A stretch of 9,384 nt of DNA from Alphaproteobacteria bacterium. GTDB taxonomy: Bacteria > Pseudomonadota > Alphaproteobacteria > Kiloniellales > J153. The stretch covers positions 1-9,384 of the forward strand of contig RFLL01000421.1 of assembly GCA_003693905.1 (NCBI GenBank), read 5' to 3'. Numbering within the stretch: position 1 is the first letter of the stretch; every line of letters starts with the position of its first letter. Below are positions 1-7,944 of the stretch, piece after piece. A program made the position numbers and the translations under genes. The notes beneath the pieces were generated by a model. That model made no database searches. It worked only from the letters and a program-made list of their open reading frames with translations, and had not been told where the DNA came from.

Positions 1-306
1 CGAATCGGTGGCGATGGCTGCCGCCACCTCATAGTCCTGCCAGCTTTCCCACAGCTCGGCGAGCCCCGGCAGCGTGCCGCAGAAATTGACCAGCCCGACC
101 GTCACCGCCAGCGACTTGGCGCGCGAGCGATCGACCATGTAGGCCACGACGGTCGGAATCATGCCGATCAGCAAAACGACGCAGCTTGGCAACAGAACGG
201 CGACGGCCGGCAGCAGCATCAGTGCGGTGAGCAGACTGTTGCCGCCGCGTGCGGCGCGCTTGTCCTGCGGTGTCTGGGTCGTTGCAGCCGATTGCTTCTG
301 TGCCAC
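1..306 (-). CDS. Small inner-membrane protein of unknown function (3' end cut off)
   Basis: I do not recognise the family. The frame stays open for 102 codons from a GTG at 306 to the window edge, so the C-terminus is missing. The N-terminus (about residues 1-22) is polar and basic. A long hydrophobic stretch follows at about 24-57, enough for one long or two short membrane helices, with a charged DRSRAK segment at 59-64. A second hydrophobic patch lies at 65-84, and then an acidic, tryptophan-containing segment (ELWESWQDYE, 84-93). I chose the GTG because GAGGA (312-316) lies 5 bases upstream of it. The gene begins 13 bases after the stop of the kinase-like gene, so the two are probably cotranscribed and may work together at the membrane. 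Coding is supported by the operon spacing, the ribosome-binding site and the hydrophobic pattern, not by homology. Confidence 0.7.
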   Translation of the reverse strand, partial: MAQKQSAATTQTPQDKRAARGGNSLLTALMLLPAVAVLLPSCVVLLIGMIPTVVAYMVDRSRAKSLAVTVGLVNFCGTLPGLAELWESWQDYEVAAAIATDS

Positions 307-319
307 CCCCGTCCTCGTC

Positions 320-2335
320 TCAGGTTACGTACAATACGGTCATGACCAGGATCGTCAGACTTGCGATCACTGCCGAGATGAAGGTCGATGTCTGACGCGC
401 GGCTCTCATCACGTGCTCGCGCGACGTCAGGCCGCCGTTTTCCAGCCAGGCGATCCTGTCCTCGAGCTCGGCATACTCGACCCGCGCAGCTTGGAACCCG
501 ACCTTGTCGGCGCGCAATGCCTCGACGTTCTCGACTGCAAACAGCAGATCCACCAGGCTGCCCTTGGCGCTGACCTTCTGGATCTCGGTGCCCACGCGCA
601 CCCGCTCGCTGCGATTGTGGAAGCTTTCGACGACCGGCCCCATCAACCCGGCGACCCAGGCGCACAGGGCCGGAAACCGCCGGCTTGGTCCGGTGATGGA
701 ATGGATTTCGGCGAGAAGTTCCAGAACCGCCAGCCGTTGCAGGGCCGGCTTGGTGTAATTGAGCTTCTTCAGAATCGCTTCGGGCAATGTCTTGCGGCGC
801 GCGGCGCAGAAGGCGGCAATGTGGGCATCGACCGGCGTCTCGCTGGGAGCCCCGTTGCGCGCCACGCGCTCCAGCGCCGGCAAGATGGCGTCCAGATCGG
901 CCACATAGTTGCGCCCGAACAGCGGGCTGAGGCACGGCCAGGAACGATTGCTCTCATAGAGCGCCCGTTCGATGCCATAGCCCAATTGCTGACGGTCGAT
1001 GAAATGGCTCATCAGATCGAGCGTTTTCATCAATGGCCCCTGATCCGGCACCAGGCCGGAGCGCGACTGCAACAGGATCTGCGGCAGCTTGGCCCGCAGC
1101 GCTTCGACAACCCGGGTGCGGGCGGGTTCGTCGTGATACTGGATCGCCAGATCCTGGGCCACGCCATCGACCCGGGCGGAGAAATCCCGATACCGGACCG
1201 GGTGCGTCGGCTCGAGGGTCATCAGGATGCGCGACAGGATGCGATCGTCGTGATCGGCGTGGCCGAGAAGCGTCCCCGACAGACGGGCCACGGTATCGGC
1301 ACTTTCGTCATCGCCGAACGACCGGCGCAGCCACGCTTCCAGTTCGCCGCCGCGCACCACGGAAGCGATCGCGTCCCAGTTGCGCCCCATCGCAAAGGAC
1401 AGCCCGGGGCGGGTCCAATGCTCTTCGCCGGCGAAGATGATCGCCCGCGATGCCCGCGGCGGCAGCATCGCCTGTTTCGGGCTCAGATGACGGCCCTTGA
1501 CCCACATGTCGAGGTCGTCGATCGTCCACCGTTCCTTCGGATCGTCGCACAGGAGGCCGCGCAGCAGCTCCATCATGATCAGCGACAGCCGCAGATCGCG
1601 CACCAGGGCGGCATACGTGCCGTGACGGATCTTGCTGGCGACCATCTGGTCGTAATCGAGGTCCGGCACCGGGTCGCCGCCGCACAGAAGCACCACCAGC
1701 GCGACCCCGAAGTTGTAGAGATCATCCTGCGGCAGGCCCGGCCCGCGCCCCGAAGGAGAGGCGATGGCGGCATCGATCGGCTCGTAGATGGCGGGCTGGG
1801 ACAGCCCGGGCGGCGCGCTGACGCATTCGCCCAGGAGGGTGCTTTCTTCGCCGCCGTCGGAGAAGAACAGGTTGTCGGCGCGAATCGCGCGGTGGCGAAT
1901 GCCGCGCCGCGCCAGGTCCTTGAGCGCGGGAACCAGCGGGCGCACGACCTTGTGCACGACCTGATCTTCGCGCCAGGGCGTAAACCGGGTACCGTCCGGC
2001 GGGACGATCCGGGTTCCCAGCGGTCGTTCGAAAATGATCGCAAAACGCTGTCCACCCGCCGGGCTCCAGTCGACGGGACCGGCCTCGATCGGCACGATCA
2101 TCGGCAGCCGGGTCAGGCGCGACAACTGCTGGATGATGTCTTGGCGCGGGATGCTGCCGGGTTCGCACAACAGGGCGAAGAGGCTGCGCGACGAGGCGCG
2201 CTGATCGACCGCCTCGTAGGCTTTGGCAAGCGGCGAATCGAGCCCGCGCAACGGACGATCGGGCTGAATGAGGTAGCGCTTGGCAAGAACGGCGGCGCCG
2301 TCCTCGGCGGGGTGTGCGGTCGCGGTGTCGCTCAT
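320..2335 (-). CDS. Protein kinase-like protein, probable pseudokinase, with C-terminal membrane anchor (671 aa)
   Basis: The N-terminal ~280 residues look like a eukaryotic-type Ser/Thr kinase fold. The catalytic-loop equivalent is HRAIRADN (148-155), which keeps the His-Arg and the metal-binding Asn but has Ala150 where the catalytic Asp of HRD belongs. The DFG position reads LGE (168-170). The VAIK-like strand reads FALLC (53-57), with no lysine. Later landmarks are present: DDLYNFG (204-210, the subdomain IX region) and DDPKERW (264-270, with the conserved subdomain XI Arg). Residues ~285-600 are an unrecognised, apparently helical region. About 600-635 may form a coiled coil, and 650-670 is a single hydrophobic helix next to the C-terminus, suggesting a tail anchor with the bulk in the cytoplasm. 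I chose ATG 2335 because GAGGAGG lies just upstream; a GTG at 2461 would add 42 residues but has no ribosome-binding site. It lies downstream of purA and 13 bases before the membrane-protein gene. Loss of kinase activity is inferred from the motifs. Confidence 0.85.
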   Translation of the reverse strand: MSDTATAHPAEDGAAVLAKRYLIQPDRPLRGLDSPLAKAYEAVDQRASSRSLFALLCEPGSIPRQDIIQQLSRLTRLPMIVPIEAGPVDWSPAGGQRFAIIFERPLGTRIVPPDGTRFTPWREDQVVHKVVRPLVPALKDLARRGIRHRAIRADNLFFSDGGEESTLLGECVSAPPGLSQPAIYEPIDAAIASPSGRGPGLPQDDLYNFGVALVVLLCGGDPVPDLDYDQMVASKIRHGTYAALVRDLRLSLIMMELLRGLLCDDPKERWTIDDLDMWVKGRHLSPKQAMLPPRASRAIIFAGEEHWTRPGLSFAMGRNWDAIASVVRGGELEAWLRRSFGDDESADTVARLSGTLLGHADHDDRILSRILMTLEPTHPVRYRDFSARVDGVAQDLAIQYHDEPARTRVVEALRAKLPQILLQSRSGLVPDQGPLMKTLDLMSHFIDRQQLGYGIERALYESNRSWPCLSPLFGRNYVADLDAILPALERVARNGAPSETPVDAHIAAFCAARRKTLPEAILKKLNYTKPALQRLAVLELLAEIHSITGPSRRFPALCAWVAGLMGPVVESFHNRSERVRVGTEIQKVSAKGSLVDLLFAVENVEALRADKVGFQAARVEYAELEDRIAWLENGGLTSREHVMRAARQTSTFISAVIASLTILVMTVLYVT

Positions 2336-2337
2336 GG

Positions 2338-2344
2338 CCTCCTC
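2338..2344 (-). promoter_or_regulatory. Ribosome-binding site deciding the start of the kinase-like gene
   Basis: On the minus strand this reads GAGGAGG, followed by CC and the ATG at 2335. It is among the best Shine-Dalgarno matches in the window and favours ATG 2335 over the GTG at 2461, which is preceded only by GC-rich sequence. Spacing from the final AGG is short, but the overlapping first GAGG gives about 5 bases. Confidence 0.6.
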
Positions 2345-2440
2345 GAGCGCGGGTGCCGTGCGATCGCCATGCACCGCGGCAGAGCGCAACGCGATGACGG
2401 GCGCAGGCAAGGGCTTGTCGCCACTGTGGCCCGAACTTGG

Positions 2441-2469
2441 GTAATAGTTGGTTAAGATCACCGCGGCAG
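2441..2469 (-). promoter_or_regulatory. Possible weak promoter for the kinase-like gene in the purA downstream gap
   Basis: The 165-base gap between purA and the kinase-like ATG (2336-2500) contains an AT-rich island at about 2440-2458 in otherwise very GC-rich DNA. On the minus strand TATTAC (2446-2441) resembles a -10 box (4 of 6), with CTGCCG (2469-2464, 3 of 6 to TTGACA) 17 bases upstream. Transcription would start near 2434 and leave a leader of about 100 bases. Just upstream, a short imperfect inverted repeat (AACCG-5 bases-CGGTT, about 2475-2489) has no T-run, so I see no convincing purA terminator. Readthrough from purA remains possible. Confidence 0.25.
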
Positions 2470-2500
2470 GCCCGAACCGCAGGCCGGTTGCGGCTGGCGC

Positions 2501-3793
2501 CTATCCGCCGAAGGGATCGCGTACCAGGATGGTATCGTCGCGTTCCGGGCTGGTCGACAGCAGCGCAACGGGGGCTTCGATCAGTTCTTCGATACGCCGG
2601 ATGTACTTGACCGCGGTGGCCGGCAGTTCGGCCCACGAACGGGCCCCGCGGGTGCTGTCCCGCCAGCCTTCCAGGGTCTCGTAGATCGGCTCGACCCGGT
2701 TCTGAAGGGCCGGCAGCGACGGCAGATAGTCGACCGTCTCGCCATCAATTCGGTAGCCGATGCACACCTTGAGCGAATCCAGCCCGTCGAGCACGTCGAG
2801 CTTGGTCAGGGCGATGCCGTCGATGCCGCCGACCTTGATCGCCTGTCGCACCAGCACCGCATCGAACCAGCCGCAGCGCCGCCGGCGCCCGGTGACGGTA
2901 CCGAATTCGTGGCCGCGCTCGCCCAGAATCCGCCCCATGTCGTCGTCAAGCTCGGTCGGGAACGGTCCCCGGCCGACCCGGGTCGTGTAGGCCTTGGTGA
3001 TGCCCAGCACGTACGACAGGCTGGCGACGCCGACGCCGCTGCCCGCCGCCGCCTGCCCGGCCACGGTGTTCGACGAGGTCACGAACGGATAGGTCCCGTG
3101 ATCGACGTCGAGCATGGCCCCTTGCGCACCTTCGAACAGGATCCGCCTGCCGGCGCGACGCGCCTCGTCGAGACGGCGCCAGGCGGCATCGGCGAAGGGA
3201 AGAATCCTGGGCGCCACGTCGTGCAACTCGGCCAGCACCGCATCGCGGTCGAATTCCGGTTCGCCGAGACCGCGCAGGATGGCGTTGTGATGCAGCAGCA
3301 GCGCCTCGACCCGGGCGCGCAGGTGCGCCTCGTCGGCCAGATCGCACAGCCGCACCGCCCGGCGGCCGACCTTGTCCTCGTAGGCGGGGCCGATGCCGCG
3401 CCCGGTGGTGCCGAGACGGTTGGCGCCGCCGGCGGCTTCGCGGGCGCGATCGACCGCCCCGTGCGAAGGCAGGATCAGCGTCGCGTTGTCGGCGATGCGC
3501 AAGGTCTGCGGCGTCACCGCCACACCTTGCGCGCGCAGCCGCTCCACCTCCTCGACCAGTGCCCAGGGATCAACCACGACGCCATTGCCGATGATCGACA
3601 GCTTGCCCGGGCGCACCACGCCCGAAGGCAGCAGCGACAGCTTGTAGGTCACGCCGCCGACGACCAGCGTATGCCCGGCGTTGTGCCCGCCCTGGAACCG
3701 CACCACGACATCGGCGCGTTCGGACAGCCAATCGACGATCTTGCCTTTGCCCTCGTCGCCCCATTGGGCGCCGACCACGACGACGTTAGCCAT
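2501..3793 (-). CDS. purA: Adenylosuccinate synthetase (430 aa)
   Basis: PurA makes adenylosuccinate from IMP and aspartate using GTP, the first committed step to AMP, in the cytoplasm. The family motifs are complete. The P-loop-like segment WGDEGKGK (11-18) carries the catalytic Asp13, NAGHT (38-42) carries the catalytic His41, and [13 protein letters not shown] (129-141) is the IMP-binding loop. Further on are GAQG (222-225) with [14 protein letters not shown] (229-242), the substrate-binding arginine cluster TGRRRR (301-306), and TKLD (330-333), the guanine-specificity motif. The residue numbering matches the E. coli enzyme closely and 430 aa is the normal length. ATG 3793 gives the canonical [18 protein letters not shown] start; the open frame upstream of it is a shadow of hisZ. 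The ribosome-binding site is weak, but the start overlaps the hisZ stop by 8 bases, so translational coupling is likely. Confidence 0.98.
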   Translation of the reverse strand: MANVVVVGAQWGDEGKGKIVDWLSERADVVVRFQGGHNAGHTLVVGGVTYKLSLLPSGVVRPGKLSIIGNGVVVDPWALVEEVERLRAQGVAVTPQTLRIADNATLILPSHGAVDRAREAAGGANRLGTTGRGIGPAYEDKVGRRAVRLCDLADEAHLRARVEALLLHHNAILRGLGEPEFDRDAVLAELHDVAPRILPFADAAWRRLDEARRAGRRILFEGAQGAMLDVDHGTYPFVTSSNTVAGQAAAGSGVGVASLSYVLGITKAYTTRVGRGPFPTELDDDMGRILGERGHEFGTVTGRRRRCGWFDAVLVRQAIKVGGIDGIALTKLDVLDGLDSLKVCIGYRIDGETVDYLPSLPALQNRVEPIYETLEGWRDSTRGARSWAELPATAVKYIRRIEELIEAPVALLSTSPERDDTILVRDPFGG

Positions 3794-5000
3794 GTTCGTC
3801 CGTTCCGTCGCTGCGTTGTGTGGATCGGGGTGGATTTTCCGGGTCGTCCACGGCAACCGCCGCCGCGTCGATCCAGACATGGCTGCATCCCAGGCGCCGG
3901 GCCTCGGCCCGGGGATCGCCATGGTCGTCAAGGCCGCATACCGTGATCCAGCCATCGGCACGCGCGGCCGCCGCGGTTGCCGCCCCGGCGGAGGCCGGCA
4001 CGAACAGGCGCCGGGCCGGCGGCGGCGGCGGCAGCGCCCGCAACACGCTGTCCATGTAGAGCGTAAATCCGGTCGCCGTTTCCGCCGGGCCGGCCGCCCC
4101 CGGAGTGGCATAGCGCCCACCCCGGCCAAGCTCGCCGCGCACGCCGCGGGCGAAAAGAATGAAGCTGATGCCGGTCTGGTATTCGAACCCGCGATGTTCG
4201 ACCGGATCGACGGTCAGGGTGAGATCGGGAGCTGCCGCGCGAACGAGCTCGACCACCCGTGTCAGGCGTGCGACCTCCGCCGCCGCGGCCGCGGGCAGAG
4301 ACAGCGCGCCGAGCGCAGCCAGCGCCCGATCGACCGGTCCCGCCGCGCGCAACAGGGCCTCGAACGGAGCCGCATGCGGCCCGGCGACGCGGGCCACGGC
4401 CGCGGCGTCCTTGCGATCCAGCGCTTGGCGCAGGGCCGCGGTCCGGGTCTCCGACAAGCCCAGTGCCGCGGCCACGGCACCGACCAGCGGCGGCACGTTG
4501 AGATCGACGGACAAGGCGGTAACGCCGATTTCGGCGAGCGACTCGGCGGCCAGCAGCACGACCTCGGCATCGGCGCGCGCCGAGGCGGCACCGATCAGCT
4601 CCGCGCCGGCCTGTGCAAACTGGCGTTCGGGGCGAAGCTGGCTGCCCTTCACCTGCAACACCTGACCGGCGTAGCACAGACGCAGCGGCCGCGGCGCTCC
4701 GGCCAGACGGGTGGCCGCAATCCGCGCCACCTGCGGCGTGATATCGGCGCGCAGGCCCAGCATCCGCTGGCTGACGGGGTCCATCAGGCGGAAGGTCTGC
4801 TGGGCGACATCGGCCCCGGCACCGCGCAGCAGCGTGTCTTCGAATTCCAGCAGCGGCGGCTTGACGCGCTCGTACCCGCGGGCGGCAAAGCAAGCGACCA
4901 GGCGCTCCACGACCGCGGCTTCCTGCGCCGCATCAGGCGGTAGGACGTCCTTGAGTCCGGCAGGCAGAAGCGCGGTATGGCCGAGATCGGTATCGGTCAT
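3786..5000 (-). CDS. hisZ: ATP phosphoribosyltransferase regulatory subunit HisZ (404 aa)
   Basis: HisZ is a catalytically inactive paralogue of histidyl-tRNA synthetase. It assembles with short-form HisG to make ATP phosphoribosyltransferase, the first enzyme of histidine synthesis, and helps confer histidine feedback control. The HisRS-like core is visible: [14 protein letters not shown] (11-24) at the N-terminus, a motif-1 region followed by [14 protein letters not shown] (83-96), the motif-2 region [13 protein letters not shown] (104-116) with [15 protein letters not shown] (123-137), [12 protein letters not shown] (269-280) in place of the HisRS RGLDYYTG loop, and the motif-3 region GRGGRY to [11 protein letters not shown] (292-320). 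The anticodon-binding domain of HisRS is absent, as expected for HisZ. A five-proline run (324-328) and a polar, charged tail (about 384-404) look like linker or disordered sequence. ATG 5000 fits the family N-terminus; a GTG at 5048 is possible but unlikely. No hisG lies in the window, so a short HisG is predicted elsewhere. Confidence 0.95.
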   Translation of the reverse strand: MTDTDLGHTALLPAGLKDVLPPDAAQEAAVVERLVACFAARGYERVKPPLLEFEDTLLRGAGADVAQQTFRLMDPVSQRMLGLRADITPQVARIAATRLAGAPRPLRLCYAGQVLQVKGSQLRPERQFAQAGAELIGAASARADAEVVLLAAESLAEIGVTALSVDLNVPPLVGAVAAALGLSETRTAALRQALDRKDAAAVARVAGPHAAPFEALLRAAGPVDRALAALGALSLPAAAAAEVARLTRVVELVRAAAPDLTLTVDPVEHRGFEYQTGISFILFARGVRGELGRGGRYATPGAAGPAETATGFTLYMDSVLRALPPPPPARRLFVPASAGAATAAAARADGWITVCGLDDHGDPRAEARRLGCSHVWIDAAAVAVDDPENPPRSTQRSDGTDEHG

Positions 5001-5053
5001 GGGACGGGACGAATCCTCGAACAAGAGACCCGAACATGGCGTACGCACCGGCG

Positions 5054-5086
5054 AACGGGCCGCTCCGGCGCGCTAGCTAGCCCGTT
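5054..5086. repeat. Perfect 7-bp inverted repeat in the serA-hisZ gap
   Basis: AACGGGC (5054-5060) and GCCCGTT (5080-5086) are perfect complements separated by 19 bases. The right part includes the 10-base palindrome GCTAGCTAGC (5072-5081). In the mRNA from the serA side this would form a hairpin about 53 bases before the hisZ start. There is no T-run after it on the minus strand, so it is not a normal terminator for serA. On the plus strand the right arm runs into TTTT (5085-5088), which would suit a weak terminator of antisense transcripts. A processing site or regulator-binding site is equally possible. Confidence 0.4.
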
Positions 5087-5125
5087 TTGGCCCCGGATAT
5101 CAAACGGAAATGCGCGCCGGCGACG

Positions 5126-5138
5126 GCCCGCACCGGGC
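5126..5138 (-). other. Small hairpin just after the serA stop
   Basis: GCCCG and CGGGC flank a three-base loop, beginning 8 bases after the serA stop codon. The 5-bp GC stem has no following T-run, so it could at most pause transcription or stabilise the 3' end of the serCA message. In such GC-rich DNA a stem of this size may arise by chance. Confidence 0.2.
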
Positions 5139-5145
5139 GCTGGAC

Positions 5146-6723
5146 CTAGAAACGCAACGGGATCGCCTGCTTGATATGGGGCAGAGCCTGAACCTGTTCC
5201 AACACCTCGGGCGGAATCGGCTCGTCGACCTCGAGCAGGGCAATGGCATCGGCGCCGGGGGCGGCGCGGCCGAGGTGAAAGGTCGCGATATTGACCCCGG
5301 CATCGCCCAGGATCCGGCCCAGTGCCCCGATCAGGCCCGGTTTGTCCTCGTTGGTGATATAGAGCATGTGCGGACCGAGTTCGGCCTCCACCGGGATGCC
5401 CTTGATCTCCACGATCCGCGGCTTCGAGCCGCCGAACAGGGTACCGGCGACGCAGCGCGGGCCGCGTTCGGTGGTCACGGTCAGGCGGATCAGCGTCTGA
5501 TAGTCGCAGTCGCGCTCGTGCTTGGTTTCGGTCACGTCGATGTCGCGTTCGCGCGCCAGAACCGGTGCGTTGACCATGTTGACGCTGTCCAGCATCGGCG
5601 ACAGCAGCCCGGTCAGGATGGTCTGCGTCAACGGCCGGCAGTTCAGCCCCGCGACCTGACCTTCGTATTCGATGGTCACGTCCTTGAGGCCGGTGCGGGT
5701 AAGCTGGCCGGCGAAGCTGCCGAGCAGATGGCACAACCGCATATAGGGACCGAGCCGCACCGATTCCTCGGCGCTGAGCGAAGGCATGTTGAGCGCATTG
5801 CTGACCGCCCCGGTGAGCAGATAATCGGCGATCTGTTCGGCGATCTGCACCGCCACCTTTTCCTGTGCCTCGGCGGTCGAAGCGCCCAGATGCGGCGTCG
5901 CCACCACGCCTTCGACCCCGAACAGGGGGTTGTCGTAGGCCGGTTCCTCCGAAAAGACGTCGAGCGCCGCGCCCGCGACGTGACCGGATTCCAGCGCCGC
6001 CTTCAAATCGGCTTCGACCACCAGGCCACCGCGGGCACAGTTGATGAGACGCACCCCCTTCTTGGCCCTGGCCAGGGCGGCGGCGTCGATCATGCCGCGG
6101 GTCTGATCGGTCAGCGGCACGTGCAGGGTGATGAAATCGGCGCGAGCCAGAAGATCGTCGAAAGAGACCTTCTCTACACCCAGATCCTGGGCCCGTTCGG
6201 GGCTCAGGAACGGATCATAGGCGACAACGCGCATGCGCAGGCCGAGCGCGCGTTCGGCCACGATGGCACCGATGTTGCCGCAACCGATGATGCCCAGGGT
6301 CTTGCCGGTCAGCTCGACCCCGATGAAGCGCGACTTTTCCCACTTCCCGGCCTGGGTCGAACGGTCGGCGGCCGGAATCCGGCGCGCCAGCGCAAACATC
6401 AGGGCCAGGGTATGCTCGGCGGTGGTGATGGCATTGCCGCCCGGCGTATTCATCACCACGATGCCGCGCTGGGTGGCGGCGGCAACGTCGATGTTGTCGA
6501 CGCCGATGCCGGCGCGACCGATCACTTTGAGCCGCGACCCGGCGGCAATGACCGGTGCCGTCACCTTGGTCGCCGAACGCACGGCCAGACCATCGTAAGC
6601 ACCGATGCGCGCAATCAGATCTTCCGCGCTCAAACCAACATCGACATCGACGTCGATCCCGCGCGCCCGCAGAATTTCGGCTGCGCGCGGGCTCATCTTG
6701 TCGGCGATCAGAACCTTCGGCAT
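5146..6723 (-). CDS. serA: D-3-phosphoglycerate dehydrogenase, long form with ACT domain (525 aa)
   Basis: SerA oxidises 3-phosphoglycerate to 3-phosphohydroxypyruvate with NAD+, the entry step to serine. Residues ~1-100 and ~280-315 form the substrate-binding domain, and ~100-280 the NAD-binding Rossmann domain with GCGNIG (147-152) and Asp170 ending the following strand. The catalytic set is Arg231 (in NCARGG), Glu260 (in SEEP) and His278 (in TPHLGAST). Their spacing matches human PHGDH (Arg236, Glu265, His283). Residues ~320-450 fit the intervening allosteric substrate-binding domain of long SerA proteins. About 452-525 is an ACT domain with NEDKPGLIGALGRIL (458-472) and GVNIATFHLGR (476-486), the usual serine-sensing module, so feedback inhibition by serine is likely. 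The length is normal for this form. ATG 6723 gives the standard MPKVLIADK start, with no strong ribosome-binding site. It starts 51 bases after serC. Confidence 0.97.
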   Translation of the reverse strand: MPKVLIADKMSPRAAEILRARGIDVDVDVGLSAEDLIARIGAYDGLAVRSATKVTAPVIAAGSRLKVIGRAGIGVDNIDVAAATQRGIVVMNTPGGNAITTAEHTLALMFALARRIPAADRSTQAGKWEKSRFIGVELTGKTLGIIGCGNIGAIVAERALGLRMRVVAYDPFLSPERAQDLGVEKVSFDDLLARADFITLHVPLTDQTRGMIDAAALARAKKGVRLINCARGGLVVEADLKAALESGHVAGAALDVFSEEPAYDNPLFGVEGVVATPHLGASTAEAQEKVAVQIAEQIADYLLTGAVSNALNMPSLSAEESVRLGPYMRLCHLLGSFAGQLTRTGLKDVTIEYEGQVAGLNCRPLTQTILTGLLSPMLDSVNMVNAPVLARERDIDVTETKHERDCDYQTLIRLTVTTERGPRCVAGTLFGGSKPRIVEIKGIPVEAELGPHMLYITNEDKPGLIGALGRILGDAGVNIATFHLGRAAPGADAIALLEVDEPIPPEVLEQVQALPHIKQAIPLRF

Positions 6724-6774
6724 GGCAAGGGAGTCGTATCCTGTCTTGTCATTTCTTTGCGTTACGAGGTCGCT

Positions 6775-7944
6775 TCAGGCGGCATCGCGTTCCGCCCTGA
6801 CCCGCGCGTAGGCCCAGTCGAGCCACGGCAGCAGGGCTTCGATATCGGCGGTCTCGACAGTCGGGCCGCCCCAGATGCGCAGGCCCGGCGGCGCATCGCG
6901 GTAGGCGCCGAGATCGTAGCCCGCCCCGGCTTCGTCGAGCAGCGCGGCGATCCGCTTGGCCACCGCCGCCTGCGTCCCGGCATCGAGCGCCTCGAACCAG
7001 GGATCGACGATGCGCAGACAGATCGAGGTGCACGAGCGGGTGGCCGGATCGCGGGCCAGAAAATCGACCCACGGGCGCGCCGCAACCCACTCGGCCACTG
7101 CCTTCAGATTGGCCTGCGAACGGGCGATCAGAGCCGGCAGACCGCCGATTTCCTCGGCCCAGCGCAACCCGTCGAGCGCGTCTTCGACGCACAGCATCGA
7201 GGGCGTGTTGATGGTCGCTCCTTCGAAAATCGCTTCGTTGAGGCGCCCGTTCCTGGTCAGGCGGAAGATCTTCGGCAACGGCCACGCCGGCGTGTGCGAT
7301 TCGAGCCGCGCCACGGCACGCGGCGACAGGGCCAGCATGCCGTGCGCCGCCTCGCCGCCCAGCGCCTTCTGCCACGACCAGGTGATGACATCCAGCTTGT
7401 CCCACGGCAGCGCCATCGCGAACACCGCCGAGGTGGCATCGCAGATGGTCAGCCCGGCACGCTCGGCGGCGATCCATTCGCCATCGGGCACGCACACGCC
7501 CGACGTGGTGCCGTTCCAGGTGAACACCACGTCGCGTTGCGGATCGACCCGGGCAAGATCGGGCAGGGCGCCGTAGTCGGCCTCGATCACCCGCACATCG
7601 TCGAGGCGCAGGTGCTTGACCACGTCGGTGGCCCAGCCGCGACCGAAGCTTTCCCAGGCCAGGACATCGACCCCGCGCGGGCCGAGCAGCGACCACAGAG
7701 CCATTTCCACCGCACCGGTGTCGGAAGCGGGTACAATGCCCAGGCGATAATCGGCGGGCAGGCCAAGGATGGCGCGCGAGCGGGCGATGACCTCTGCCAG
7801 TTTGGCCTTGCCGCCGGCAGCCCGGTGCGAACGGCCGAGCCAGGCACCATCGAGGACGCTCAGGGTCCAGCCCGGCCGCTTGGTGCACGGACCGGAGGAA
7901 AATCGCGGATCATGAGGTCGGCCGGCCGGCGGCGCTTGCGTCAC
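6775..7944 (-). CDS. serC: Phosphoserine aminotransferase, alphaproteobacterial type (389 aa)
   Basis: SerC transfers the amino group of glutamate to 3-phosphohydroxypyruvate, giving phosphoserine, and is a PLP enzyme of aminotransferase class V. The N-terminal [14 protein letters not shown] (13-26) is typical of the alphaproteobacterial/archaeal-like SerC group rather than the E. coli type. Other landmarks are [17 protein letters not shown] (72-88), NGTTSG (144-149), Asp169 in CDATSA (expected to contact the PLP ring nitrogen) and Lys193 in [15 protein letters not shown] (188-202), the probable PLP-binding lysine. [11 protein letters not shown] (354-364) is the conserved C-terminal segment. 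I chose GTG 7944 because GGGGA (7951-7955) lies 6 bases upstream and the length then fits the family. A TTG at 7995 would add 17 residues but would lie inside the predicted leader RNA. The gene is first in the serC-serA-hisZ-purA run. SerB, the final serine step, is not in the window. Confidence 0.95.
   Translation of the reverse strand: MTQAPPAGRPHDPRFSSGPCTKRPGWTLSVLDGAWLGRSHRAAGGKAKLAEVIARSRAILGLPADYRLGIVPASDTGAVEMALWSLLGPRGVDVLAWESFGRGWATDVVKHLRLDDVRVIEADYGALPDLARVDPQRDVVFTWNGTTSGVCVPDGEWIAAERAGLTICDATSAVFAMALPWDKLDVITWSWQKALGGEAAHGMLALSPRAVARLESHTPAWPLPKIFRLTRNGRLNEAIFEGATINTPSMLCVEDALDGLRWAEEIGGLPALIARSQANLKAVAEWVAARPWVDFLARDPATRSCTSICLRIVDPWFEALDAGTQAAVAKRIAALLDEAGAGYDLGAYRDAPPGLRIWGGPTVETADIEALLPWLDWAYARVRAERDAA

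Noticed and set aside
161..2455. A long open plus-strand frame (about 764 codons) opposite the kinase-like gene
   Set aside because: The minus-strand product shows ordered kinase-fold motifs, a membrane helix and a ribosome-binding site. The plus-strand product is low-complexity shadow sequence.
2462..2500. Rho-independent terminator after purA
   Set aside because: There is only a short imperfect stem and no T-run on the minus strand, so I do not call a terminator.
4018..4035. GGC-rich trinucleotide run that could be a repeat element
   Set aside because: It encodes the proline run of HisZ (residues 324-328) and is explained by coding.
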